From: Pilaira anomala
Lineage: Eukaryota; Mucoromycota; Mucoromycetes; Mucorales; Mucoraceae
Direction: 5' to 3'
DNA length: 64,000 nt
Assembly (NCBI GenBank): GCA_025716855.1
Contig: JAIXMQ010000004.1
Location: 1 to 64,000 of the forward strand
The notes under the pieces were generated by a model. It did not search any database and was not told where the DNA came from. It worked only from the letters and a program-made list of their open reading frames with translations. The translations under genes and the position numbers were made by a program. This document shows positions 11,773 through 24,157 of this stretch, piece by piece (the stretch's first letter is position 1; every line of letters starts with the position of its first letter).

Positions 11773-13316
11773 TTAACGAGTTTCACCACCAATACCACCC
11801 AATTCAAAATATTTATCTTGTAAACCAGGTAAAACTCGATCGAAATCTTCTGTCACCGCTTCAGGTTCTCCTGCACGATGTGTGAAATCCATACAAGCAC
11901 GTCCACCCGCCGCAATATAAAACTCGGGTTTAATCCAACGATTGTTCCTTCCAAAAGATGATTTCTTTGCTAAATCCCAAGGATGCTCTCTACCACTACC
12001 ACCACTACCACCACCTGATTTCATAAAATTCTGTCTATCCGTAATCTTTAAAAGATTCGCATGTACAAACAAAATACGGTCCTCATCTTGTTCTTCTTGT
12101 TGTTGTTGTTCCACTGGTGAGTATTGAAGCATCGTATGACCACAGAATCGATCGCCTACCATGGTACCTGCCATACCTACCATCGCTTCCGTCATATGGT
12201 AGGGTACACCTAATGCTTTCCATGCATATTTAAATGTATCTTTATCTCCATTTAATAATTGAAAGTAAAGCTCATAATGCTTTTGCATATACCATGCTAA
12301 TTGAAGTGGTAACCATGATTTCTCTTTATTGATGACCATTTGCCCAGACTACAGTTATATGTTAAGAATCTTTTTTTTTTTTTTTTTAACATTACTTACT
12401 TCTTGTTCCCATTCATCTTGACATGGAATATCCATAAGATTGAAAATTTTATTTTCTAAATGTGTTTTCCTAAATAAATAAAAAAATGTTGGCCCGAAAA
12501 ATCTTTTTTTGGTGTACAAAAAAAAAAAAAAGCTTACCAAAAATCTGGCCAGAATAATGCGCCCGTGTGTTGATACTGAGCTATATCAAATAAAAAACTA
12601 GGGTCTTCCACAGGGAAATTATCTGAATCAAGGTATAATACTTCTTTAAATGAAGAATTAATCACTGCAGCTGCTTTAATCTGAAACCTTTTTTTTTTTT
12701 TTTTAGTGCGACAAATTTTTTTTTTTTAAAAAAAAAAAAAAAAATCTTACTGTTTATCTGCATTTCTTCGAGTTTGAATAGGTCGAAATAATTCTGGATC
12801 TGATAAATCTCTTGCCTTTGCATTGAATTGATTTAATTCAGACTTGATAGTATCTGAAGGTTGTTCATCCGATAAATGCCAAACTTCAATATCTAATTGA
12901 GTTCCATAGTCTCTCAATAGTTTGATCGTGGTCATCGTACGTTGAAATGTATCCTTGTTCCCTGCCACCAACACGATACCTCGTTCATTTTCCCAAACGG
13001 GTACTTTTGTTTCTTTTACAGTCGATATGAATTTTTTCCATCGTTTTTGATATGTCTTGATCGTTTGTTTAGGTAAATGCTGCCAAAAGCTCAAGTGAGC
13101 ATTTGTATGGTTTGGGTCTACGTTACGAAGTACGTCAGTTGTACAACTGGGTAAGGTAGTAGTAGTATCGATCATTTCTTGTATTCTACTACTACTACTA
13201 CTTGGAGGAGTATCAATGGATAGACTGTAGATACAATAGATGATAAAGAATGAAAATAAAACTGTGAATAACTGCACTTTTTTTGTTTTACTAGAAGAAT
13301 TTAATAATGGTATCAT
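11773..13316 (-). CDS. Glycosyltransferase family 71 alpha-mannosyltransferase (Mnn1/Mnn2-like)
   Basis: Golgi type II enzyme that adds mannose to glycoprotein glycans. A signal anchor follows a short basic N-terminus (KTKKVQLFTVLFSFFIIYCIY, about residues 11-32), then a Ser-rich stem. The catalytic domain contains GIVLVAGN, a metal-binding DxD as EVLYLDSDNFPVEDPSFLFD, FWPDFW, and SGQMVINKEKSWLPLQLAWYM. Four exons fit; the total is close to 440 residues. The splice after ...RRNADK only stays in frame if the acceptor is the AG ending a run of about 18 A residues, giving DKQFQIKAAAVINSS, the expected family sequence. A Gly/Ser/Gln-rich insert lies near 12,000-12,110. Mnn1 versus Mnn2 linkage cannot be decided here. 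Confidence 0.88.
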
Positions 13317-13447
13317 AATGATAATATAAAAAATAGTAAAAAAAAAAAAAGAGTAAAAAGGGAAATTATTATTTAAAAGGTATAATTATAGGATCATTTG
13401 TGAGTTTCAAATTCAATAGGATCGACCAAAAAAAAAAAAAAAAACCG

Positions 13448-16400
13448 CTAAAATATAGTATCCATACTTTGAATCAAAGCATAGCCAAGTTGAATCATGG
13501 CTTCTTCCTTTTGTTCAGCAACAATAGCGCCTTGTCTTTTCGAAAAAGAGTTTGTTCCATCACTGGTCTTTGCCAAGCTTCGAATTTGATTTTGACACTT
13601 TTCATAAATATGAATTGAAACAGTCGTATCTTCTTGTTTAATCCGAACTTGTTCAATCTTTTGACATAACTGTGCAATCGTATCCAATTTGTCCTTTGGC
13701 TCTATCTTTAAAATCAAGTCATCGTTTGTAGATAATCCTAATGCTTGCATAAGCATCTGCGCATCGGGTGATAAAACAAGCTTAGCTGACTTTTGATCTA
13801 ACAGACCCAGTTGAACTAAGCTTTGAAGTGTCGTTTGATTGTATTCGGTCGATAACACTTCACTGTAGATCGTTCTTCTACCACTGATTAAATGCATACC
13901 AATCCATTGTGATAAGGTAGGTACAAGTGAGAGTGGTAATGCTTTCACATCATTTAAAGCTGAAAGCGCACATAACGTCACCCAAAATGAATCAATGATC
14001 GGGTAAATAAATGAGGCAAGTAAATTCAACTGGCTGAATTGTTTCTTATCTTCACTGAGTACTATACGTAACATGATACCGGATTCATCTAAAGGTCCTA
14101 AAAATGTACTATACTTTTCTCTTAATTGTATATATTCCTATATTAAACAGTAAGTTAAAATGTTTATACAATAATATATATATATATATAAATATTTACT
14201 TGTTTAATGTTCCACAAGGTATTAAAATGGTTTTGAAATAAGGATGCCAAGAACTCGAATCTTTCAAAAAATACAGTTTCAATCACTTTAACTCGTGTAC
14301 CAAATGAAAGATAAGTAGCTGCAAAGATAGAATCCAATACGAAAATCTCTCGAAGCTGGTACATATACATTGGATAAATAAATAAAATAATATGTATATT
14401 CATATAATTAAAAACTTACTTGGTTTGCATAATAAGCTAATTGTAATATACTTTCGGATCGAGTACAGATACGAAACATGACACCATGATGATTTCTTTC
14501 ATCAATGGTAACAATGTTTGAATTCTTTTCTAATAGTCTCATACTATAAAATATAATCGATTCACTTTCTTCTGACTCTATTTTTTAAAAAAAAGAAAAG
14601 TAAATATAAGCGAGGTGATTTTTTTTTTAAAAAGAGTCATATCATTTTTAAGTATACCTTGCCAATCCATTGTCATGCCTTGTTCTTTAATCAAGTGTGA
14701 CAAGTACGCTAAATGAGCTTTAGTTGTATCTAAATCAATACAATTCCCTTTGACTCTACTAAACAACAAGATAGCAGCCACCAAAGAAATCGGACTCACA
14801 GCAATCGATTGCTTTTGTCCTGTTTGAATCAAATCTGACAATACTTGAAATCTAGGCACTCCTTCCACTTTCTTGATATCATAGAGTAACGAAATCGGAT
14901 TCCCAAACCCAACTAACAATTTACCACAATGCGTCACCTGAATCGGTCCTCCACCAGCATTCCCTTTTTCTTCTTGTAATACTCCATTTCCTAAGCTACG
15001 ACTACGTACCCTTTGTGATCTACTATCACTTGGTCTAGATACTTTTGTAGGTGTTGACATACGATTGGAAGTCGTCTTGGCTCTTTGCAATGGTTGCATA
15101 CCGCCGCCTCCACCTCCTTTCTTCTTTTTAGATTGTAAATCAAGATTAATTAATAATCCAATATCAGGTACTTCTTCATATGTAATATTAATCGGTACAA
15201 AAATAATATCTTGGGTTTCATCTCGAATGATCATATCAATTAATCCATCATTGAATGGCTTTTGGAAAACACCTGTACGTGATCTGACTTGATCCAAAAT
15301 CACCGTCAATGCTCCTCTCTCTCGAATCAAGAATTGTAAGTAAGCGGAGGTCACGGCCGTCGTTAGTGTCGATCGTGAACCTGGGTCTCGTTTGATAAAG
15401 ACTGCACCGGCAAGTCTTAATAAATCTGAAAATGGGCCTAAAATTGCCAAGGCTTCATCTAGAATTAAGGCTGGAATAGGTAAATCGTATCGAATAGCAA
15501 GGAACCAAACGAGTACTGGATCTAATGCTGTCTTTGATACTGGAACATAGACTACACGCTTACCACCTTGAACTGCATTACGAATCTATTTACGATACAA
15601 TGTTAAAAAAAAATATATTTTCTATCGTATTTTCTTTTTTTTTTTCTTTTTACCATTTCTAATTCATTTTGATCAATATAGATACCACTAAACATATTTT
15701 TTAATAATTTATGTAAAAAGGAAGCAGCAAACCAAGCATACGATAATTGAGTTCTTTCTTGTATTCTAGCTAATGTCTTAATCGCTTGTTCCATCACACT
15801 TTCTGCACGCATACCAGACCGCTTTGATACCTGGTGAATCGCCTCACCTACCGCCGGATCATTTAATACCGCTACCTTTGTCATTTCACTATTCTCATCC
15901 ACACGTAACTTCCATCTTTGTTCAATCACTTTATTCTTTGACTGAATCTCTAAATACTCAACCGAACTTTCACTACACCAATCCTCTAAAGTATCATTCA
16001 AATACTCAATCCATTCTGGCTTCCACTTCTTTTCATTTTGAATTGATAAAGTCGGATTCCTTAATGAATTAATCGTGATATCAATCATATGTTGTACTCT
16101 TTGTTTCATTTCTTCTTCTGTATAAACAACACTCTTGAAAGGTGCATCAATCATTGACATTGGATATCCTTCTTCTTTTAATATAGAGTATAATGCACAT
16201 GCCTTTTTCTTAGGTACAACACAACTTCTCATATGTGGCCCTCCATGCATAAGATGTGTCTGGACTCCATAACAACTTTGCATGAAATAATTATACCAAT
16301 CTAAATCCTTGAATACGAATCCATCGATTTCAAGCTGTCCAAATTGGGTTGAATTGTACTCCCAATCATATCTATTTTGCTTGGCTAGGTTATTTCGGAT

Positions 16401-18222
16401 ATGAGACGCCAGCTCCATCCATTTCTGTTGATCTTGTAAGATTTCACTCTTTGCAGGAGATAACAAGTGGCTATTACTTTCTCGTTTATTACTGAACGGT
16501 ATTTGAGGCACTGCATTTGTAGGTGTAGTCGTGGTCGATCGAAAATAATATCGCATTAGAAATCTGGCCTTTGTTAATGTCTTGTTGCTAGAAAAATAGT
16601 TTTGTGCATCCGGTAATTTTTGGTTGGTCAAGATAGCATGGTTAGGTCTAGACCAATAATCATGAATTGCATTATAAGCATGATACCATGTAATAGGTGC
16701 AAGTGGCGGGGATATATTAAATATAAATGGAAAGTATTTATTGTTGACGACTGGTTCAGCAAGGGATGAAAGGGAGTTTCGTTTAGAACTTGTAGGTGGC
16801 ATCTTGGGTGTACTGATGCTGTGAATAAGATCGGCTAGTGGTAAAATAAAGTCGTTGCCTGGGTATTGAAGGGTCGGAATTGATTGAATGATACATTGTG
16901 CAACATAATCAACTGGAATGATATTTGCGTTTCTGTTTCCTTGATCGGGTTGAATTATAGGTACAGAATATCCATAAAGTGCTAACCAAGTAGAAATACC
17001 TGACATACCACTCGTCTATATATAATATAATACATTCATTAAACTTCTCCCTCCCTCTCTCTCTCTCTCTCTCTCTTTTTTTTTTTTTGCTTATATATGA
17101 ACTTACCCAACCAGGCATTGGTTCAACTGCACTGGGACCAATATAATTTGATCTGAAAATGGCTAAAGGATAAGGTTCTTTTCCACCTGCATCTCTTTCA
17201 TCCTTTCTAACCTGTTCAATTCTTCTCAACAATAAATGTTCAATCAATGCCTTCGTAAATAAATGTAAAGTCGAATATTTCTGTAAAATACGTTTAACAA
17301 GAATAGCTGATTCTATCATAATAAATTAATTTCTCCAAATTTGGATTATTATAAAAATTTGAGTGTACCTTTTTCATCCGCACCAAGTAATTCCTTCAAG
17401 AAATCTTCTGGATCCCCAAACCCACAATCGTATACGTATTCCATAATTTTTGCGTCTGTACAACCTGATGGTAGGTCTTGGTAAATATGCGAAGGTGATA
17501 AATGGATAAAGGAACCTATATATATATATAAAATAAGTATAAATATTGATGAATGTAATCTCTCTCTCTCTCTCTCTCTCTCTTTCTTCACTTACATATA
17601 TCTAAGCAACCATCTAAATAATCCATTAATCGAATTGTACCTAATACATTTGTCTACATAAATTTTTTTCTTTAACTCTCACTCTCGCACACACACACAC
17701 ACTCTCTCTCTCTCTCTCTCTTTGAACCTCTAAATTTACCTCTAAATTCCATTCTAAAGAATTTTCATATTCTGAAGTAGAAGCACAATGAATAACTACA
17801 TTCGTATCCTTCATTTGAACACTATCTTCCATAGATAAACCCATATGTGGAAGTGATAAATCATAGGAAACAGGTATCAATTTTTTTAAAAGTGTTTCTC
17901 GATCATTATCAAAATAATCTACAACCAACTTGTTGAAAGCCTAATTTTTTTTTTTTATTTATTTATATTAGAAATTTTTACTCTCTTTTTTTTTTCTTTT
18001 TTGACACTTTACAGGTATATTAATAATCTCGTCTAAAATACGTTGAGATGGTGAACCAGCCGAGATTCTTTTAGGTCGAATAAGTACATAAACTTTTTCA
18101 ATATGTTTTCCTGCTATTTTAAGTAGATGCCATAGGATGGCCTTTCCAACAAAACCTGTTGCACCTGTAATAAGAATAGTTTTATGGTTGTAATATTCTT
18201 TCATTCCTTCAACACTCTTCAT
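13448..18222 (-). CDS. Fatty acyl-CoA reductase / GNPAT-like acyltransferase fusion, catalytic residues altered
   Basis: Ten exons (18013-18222, 17740-17940, 17596-17653, 17369-17515, 17107-17312, 15654-17015, 14658-15585, 14420-14577, 14200-14355, 13448-14137) join in phase to 1371 residues. Residues ~10-400 are a fatty acyl-CoA reductase: NADPH loop TGATGFVG (19-26), NVLGTIRLMDYL, LSPSHIY, FTKALIEHLL, RSNYIGPSAVEPMPGW. Residues ~700-1000 resemble GNPAT/PlsB acyltransferases (YDLPIPALIL, LLRLAGAVFIKRD, VRSR, IIFVPINITYEEVPDIG), followed by a helical tail. Such a fusion suits ether-lipid synthesis, since both steps feed alkyl-DHAP formation. Odd points: the YxxxK Tyr is H222 (K226 kept), and the HxxxxD His is S745 (D750 kept). 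No C-terminal SKL-type peroxisomal signal is present; it ends in MDTIF. Either a pseudoenzyme or a changed chemistry. Confidence 0.85.
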
Positions 18223-18458
18223 TGCTAAAAAAAAATAATAATAATAATAATAAATAGTATAAACAAAGTAGAAAGAAAATAGGTAAAAAAAAAAAAAAAA
18301 AATACTCAAATGTGTAAATGAAATGCAGAAAATAAATAAATGTCGGACTTTTTGTGTCCATTCGTTTCCAAACAACCATTTCCATGAGGATGCTTTCCAG
18401 TTTGGTTTTTATTTATTAAAAAAAAAAATGCCTCACACTTTTTATTATTATTATTGTT

Positions 18459-20714
18459 TTACTTCTTTTGTACTAAAAGCCCTTTCATCATATCAAAGCT
18501 ATTACCATCTGGTAATAAGCCGTAGAATTTGCCACGTCTATCAAGACTTTCTACTTTAAGCATACCATAATCTGATGTGATGCCAACAATTTTGACACTT
18601 TCGTTATCATGTGTAGTTAAAGTAACAATAGATCCACTGTATGAATATATCATAATGAAATCAATAAAAATGAAATGTTAAATAAAACCTTATTGTTATA
18701 TATTACCTATGTAACCATCGTTCATAATATTTATCTAAAAACCAATTTCCCATTCCTTTTTCACAGAATTCATTATAATAAACTTCAAACTTGACCATAA
18801 TACCAGCTAATACATCTTCAGAACATAATCTATCTTGTAAAGGACAATACTGTTGTATAATATCATTAATAGAAACTGTTGGTTCCGGGTTTGACAAATT
18901 GATACCACAACCTATAATATATAAATTAGAAAACTTGTACACATATACACAATGTAGTAGTACAAAATAAATACCAATAACCAAAACAAATTCATCATCT
19001 ACAAAGGTAGAATTAATCAATAATCCTCCCACTTTTTTTAATCCATCTGTCTTGGTCTCTGTATAAATATCATTTGGCCACTTTAATCGTAATGGGGTAT
19101 TTTCATAGCCTGGTCTTTCTCTAATACTCTCTACTACGGCTAATGCAATTATATATTGTATAAATACAACTGGTGCATGTCGAACGTTCACATTGTGTCG
19201 AACAACAAGACTAAATTGAAGTGCACCGGCTTGAGAAACCCAAGAATTTCTACCCCTTCCTATACACACATATGTGTTTAAGTAATTTACCATGCAAGTA
19301 ACGTATATATATATATATATCTACCTACCTCGACCTGCTACTTGGTTTGTTGCAAGACAAACAAGACCATTTGGTAATACTTGAGAAAATTTGAAATTTC
19401 TAGATACATTATTATATTTAGTTGCTGCCTTTTGTTTTTATAATTCATATTTTCTTCTTACTTGTCTATCACAGATTGTGTACTACCAATAACTTCAGTA
19501 TACAACATACCACTTCCAAACCTTAACCAACTACCACCTCCCCATTCCATACTTCTCTTCTTGACCAATTGATGAAAATACATTTCAATATCGAAATAAG
19601 GTGTGAACGATTTACTTGGACAAACAGGTTCTTTTGCATCCACCGTATTTTGATATACAATTTCAATCACAGGTGATTTATCTTCTCGTTTTCTACACAA
19701 CTTCAACAATTTCACCTGTTCATTTTCTTTAGTATCTTCCAACTCTCGGATATAAAATAAATCTTGATTATCTTCAAATATCCTTGTAGCAGGATCTGAC
19801 ATCCGTAATAATTGTGAAACAGGTCTTGAAACCCATCCTTTCGTCATTCCAACCAGGTACAAAGGTGTCACTTCAGGCACAACATTTTCCTTTACAATAC
19901 TATCCTCGATCGGCACAACCGAGAGTCCAATACGAGCAAACGAAGCACGAAGAAACTGTTTACGATGTACTTCAGATACTATCAAATCATTTATAATTGT
20001 TTTTAGATTCGTACTCTTATGATCTTCCGATAATAACTCTTCAGAAGAAATATCGTATTCTGGATGTGTTCCAATCAAAAGCGCATGTCCTTTTCCCACC
20101 TTACAATGTACAACAGCAGCAGGCCCCTCTGGCTCGTCCGTACATCTTTCACTTGGGTCTCGATATCGACACAAGACTGTCACGTTTTCATATCTCTCTG
20201 GGTGCACAAAATACCCACCCCCATTATAATACATCTTGATCTGTACCGGAAGAGCTGGATCCAACAGTCCAGGTTCTAACTTGACTGCCACAGACTTGGC
20301 TCCATTCTCACTATTATATACAAATCCTGGATACACTGTGCCACGTGACATACCTGGATAAAACCCTAATTCTCTATCCTGAATGATCTCCATGACTGCT
20401 CTCCCCTTTTCAAATTCGATCTCGGTTGAAGCATAATAAGCTCCTGCACATAATCCTAAATACTTTCCTCCAGATTGAACGTATCGTCGAATACGTGCGT
20501 TAGGTTCACCGTTTAAAGCCTCACAGTATGGCATATCTCGTCCACCCGGCATAACTAACATAGCACACCCTACTTCCCAGGGTTCGGACTGAAGTACGGT
20601 GCGATCGATCTCCATAATGTCGTAAACATGTCCTAACAATGTCTTTAAGGTATTGACTGTATGTTTTACTGAATTAGGTGAGGCACCGAGATCGCTATAA
20701 ACTAAGATATTCAT
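18459..20714 (-). CDS. BPL1: Biotin-protein ligase
   Basis: Attaches biotin to carboxylases such as acetyl-CoA and pyruvate carboxylase. The first exon alone gives 418 residues: an N-terminal glutamine-amidotransferase-like domain (MNILVYSDLGAS, LVMPGGRDMPY, GGKYLGLCAGAYYAS), typical of eukaryotic ligases, then a linker. Later exons carry the catalytic domain: the biotinyl-AMP loop GRGRNSWVSQAGALQFSLVV, LRLKWPNDIY with the conserved Lys, VGGLLINS, CGINLSNPEP, and a C-terminal SH3-like barrel (VKIVGITSDYGMLKVES). The product is about 660 residues. The gene follows the fusion gene on the same strand, with 236 bases between its stop and that gene's start codon. Confidence 0.95.
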
Positions 20715-21763
20715 TTTCTTTTAATAAAAAAAAATAAAATAAACGTGAGAAAAATAAAAAAAAAAATGGGGTTTTTTTCGGTTACTTTTAATTACTGCTG
20801 GGTTTTTTTCTCTCTCTTTTATACTAGATGTTATGCTGAGTAACATCAAATGGTTTAAATTAAGCTTTTATTTTTAATAGTGATAGCATCTTTATTAAGA
20901 GAGCCATTAAACCTCACCCACCTCAATCTTCTTAAATACAGAAAATTCCGTCACCCACTCATCCCTCCCCCCCCCCCCTCCAAATTACCTAGTTTTTTTT
21001 TTTTATTATTATTATTTACTTTTAAAACTACTATTGCATTACATTAGCAAGTTTTCTACGCTAGGCTAAGCATTAATTAAAGAAAACAGAGGTACAATAG
21101 TTCACCAACGTTACTTTTTCTTATAGAGGAAAAAAAAATTCAGCTAATTAAATCAAAAAAAAAAAAAAAAAAAGTATATTTTTGGGAAACATAGCCAGTC
21201 CCGGACCTTTAGATTTTTTCAAAAATCATAAATGTGGATATTATCTTTACATTAAAAAGGTTTTAAACCATAGATTTATAGTGGGCGTCCAGCATAGCGT
21301 AGGAGCGTTAGTAGCGTAGATTCAAAAGGGCTCGTATTTTTCTTGGAAAAAAAAAAAAACTAGGTGATTTGGAGAGAGAATAATGGTGTTTCTCGTATTA
21401 GGAAATTCAGGTGGGTGAGGTATTAATGCTGCTGCCAAGAGGATTATAGTATAATTAAATCATATGTATAACTTTTATCTTCATCGCCGACGTTAAAAAA
21501 AAAAAAGAAAAAGGTGTATTTGTCAAAGAAAGAACAACTAGAAAATCAAAACGAATATAAAAATAAAATATCGACTTGGAGTCGTCTTTTTTTTTAATTA
21601 TTATTAAACCAATTTATTATGGTGAAATATGTTAGATTAATAAAAAAAAAAAAAAATTAAATATGGAATGGAAAATTAAAATTAATAATAAAGAGTAAAT
21701 AAGTGTTGGTATGTAAAAGAAGAGAAAGAGAGTACTATATGATTTACTTTTTTTTTTTTTTTT
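20715..21763. other. Gene-free stretch with one copy of a dispersed repeat
   Basis: No gene is seen. It contains poly-A/T runs, a C11 run at 20970-20980, and at about 21,190-21,400 a repeat related to the sequence near 41,770-42,230. It separates the BPL1 start from the 3' end of the OPT transporter gene. Confidence 0.55.
21191..21400. repeat. Dispersed repeat, copy A
   Basis: 21,212-21,269 matches 41,790-41,846 closely: both read ATTTTTTCAAAAATCA, then AAATGTG and TATCTTTACATTAA. A second shared block, an A run followed by GGTGATTTGG, is at about 21,346-21,372 here and about 42,150-42,177 there. No coding capacity is seen. It is probably a fragment of a non-autonomous mobile element; the family is unknown. 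Confidence 0.6.
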
Positions 21764-24157
21764 TTAGCAAACCAAACAGACATCAGAACTATTGACTCCA
21801 GCAAGGGGACAATCTAAACAAAAAAGTAAAAGTTAGAACAAAAAAAAAAAATATATAAACATGTACACATATAAAATAAACTTACTGTCAAAAGTGAAGT
21901 TCTCGTCCTTTCCACCATTACCCCACCAATCAGGTGTGTAATCGCTACCTTGGACAACGGCAAAGATAAGTAAAGCAGCAATAGCACAACCTGAATCAAA
22001 GGCAGCTGAAGTGATATAATTATATTTGACCCACCATTCACGGCGGTATCTACGTAACCAGAACATGGAGATGAAACCTAAAGCACACCACATGGAGAAG
22101 TTAAGAGGTACAGCAGGAGGCATCATACCAGTAGCGTTAAAGATAAGAGGAATATGAACATACTTCCAGAAACTGTTGGGATATTTCTTGGAGAGGAAGT
22201 AGAAGGGAATAGGTAAAATGAAACCGATCAAGAAGAACCAGTTCATGGAGCTGTAGGGAGATCCGTTACCGAACATGTTTCCGGGACCAATGGTACCCCA
22301 AATGACGGATGCAGAATAGAAAGTATGTGCACTAGGGCAAGTGAAAGGATAACCTTCAGTGGTACAGATATTTGCAACACTTGACATTAACCATTTAGCG
22401 GTAGCCAAATTGATAAAACCAGCAATAATGGTACCAACTGTTTGAACCCAGAACATAGCCTTAGGAGGAATCTTGGTATAGTGACCTAACTTCAAATCAC
22501 TGACAAAGGTAAGACATTGGTACATGGAGATATAACCATAAGTCTTGAATGTAACGTTAGCAATGGGACGACCAGGTAAAGCATAACCAATGATTAATTC
22601 TGTAATAATGTTAAGACCGGGTTGTTGATTTGTAACAGCTTGAATGATACCAATAGGCAATACAAAAATTACAGGAATAGCAATAGCCAAGATAAGACCC
22701 CACCAAGGAAGTTGAATTTCAGGCCAACCGTAAATAACACCAAAGGAAGCAGCGAAAGAACCAAAGAAGATGACAAGATACCACCAATCAGGTACTTCGG
22801 GATAAACACGCATTAATTTACGATGAATATCTTCATCTTCATGACGAGATGCTTTGAATTGGGCAACAATATCTTTACGATGGAATAAGAAGGTATGTGT
22901 AAGAATACTGGTGACACCAGCAAATAAGATACCGTAAGTGAAAGCAAAGAAACTAGTCATATAGAGAGGACCATATTCGTCATAAGCTTCTTGATTTAAA
23001 GATTTGTCAGGATTCATAACCATACTGTTGTTCCAAAGCTCACCATCTCTAGTGAACAAAGCAGAAGTCATAATGGGAAACTTTTGACTGTTCCAGACAT
23101 TACCGTAGTATAAAGCAGGTACAATAACCCAAGAGACAATACCGGCACCAACAGCAATATTGGCAATAGCCCACCAGGGGACAATTAAAGGAGAACCTAA
23201 GAAAGAGACAATAGTGGACCAATCAAAAGAGATTGCAAACATACCAAGACCATTGTAACCACCAGTCAATTGAGACCAGACACGGTTACTAGGCTTAAGC
23301 CAACAAGCCCAAGAGAAGAAGGTCAAGATTTGGAAGAAATAACCTGGGAGCCAGTAATAGACAAACATACCAGCAAAGGCATACATAAAGTATCTGTAAC
23401 GAGACATACCAACCCATTCCTTATCCACAACGTGGAAAGAACGGAACAAAGAGATATTAGCCAAGTTAGAAGGCCAGACCATGTTGGAAGGATAGACAAG
23501 GTAAGGACGAAGGACACCAGCCATACCGAAACCAATTAATTGAGTAGTCCAGATAAGAAGAATACCTCCACCCCAACCCATATCTTGGTCGTACCATAAG
23601 TTTTGGATGGTAATGATATCAACGGCATAAGCAGTAGAGAAACAACAATTGGCCATGGCAGTAATCAAGACGTGCTCCTTCATGTTGAAAGGGCCAGGAT
23701 TGAAGAATCTGGATTTAGGAATCACTTTTTCCATGAATTTACCAAGAGGGAAAGAAATCAATTGAACAACAAGGGGGGATAAAGTCATAGCATTACGTCT
23801 GTACCAGAAAAACTGGTTAACAAATGAAAGCACACAACTGAAGATAATACCGAGGAACCACATACGGAAAGTGAATACTGGTAATGTTGGGTCATCAGTA
23901 CTATAATGAAATGAAATAATTAGATAAGGGGTCTTTTTTTTTTTTTTTTTTTTTGGCCAAAATTAAAAAATATCTTACTTTGGCACAACAATTTTAACTT
24001 CTTCAATAGGAGAATCCTCATCGTAAAAATCATCAGGAGTAGCAGCATGATCATTATCGTAAAAGCTGCCAGCTTTCTTTTCATCATCAAAAATCGTTTC
24101 ATTGATTCCATCCTTACGTTTCCCCTCATGAGAGGAATGCACACTTGTTGTATCCAT
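21764..24157 (-). CDS. OPT-family oligopeptide transporter
   Basis: Proton-coupled plasma-membrane transporter of small peptides. Three exons: an acidic cytosolic N-terminus (MDTTSVHSSHEGK...KIVVPK), one large exon, and a short final exon ending PLAGVNSSDVCLVC. The product is about 740 residues, usual for the family. Many membrane segments are visible (MWFLGIIFSCVLSFVNQFFW, IITELIIGYALPGRPIAN, FLIGFILPIPFYFL). Family signatures: FNPGPFNMKEHVLI, SPLVVQLISFPLG, YLVYPSNMVWPSNLANISLF, LKLGHYTKIPP and GPGNMFGNGSPYSSMNWFFL. NPGPFNxKEH and the SDLKxGHYxK stretch point to the peptide (PT) clade rather than the metal-chelate YSL clade. No lesion is seen. Confidence 0.94.

Noticed and set aside
22622..23539. 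Plus-strand frames within the OPT gene
   Set aside because: Shadows of a clear minus-strand transporter.
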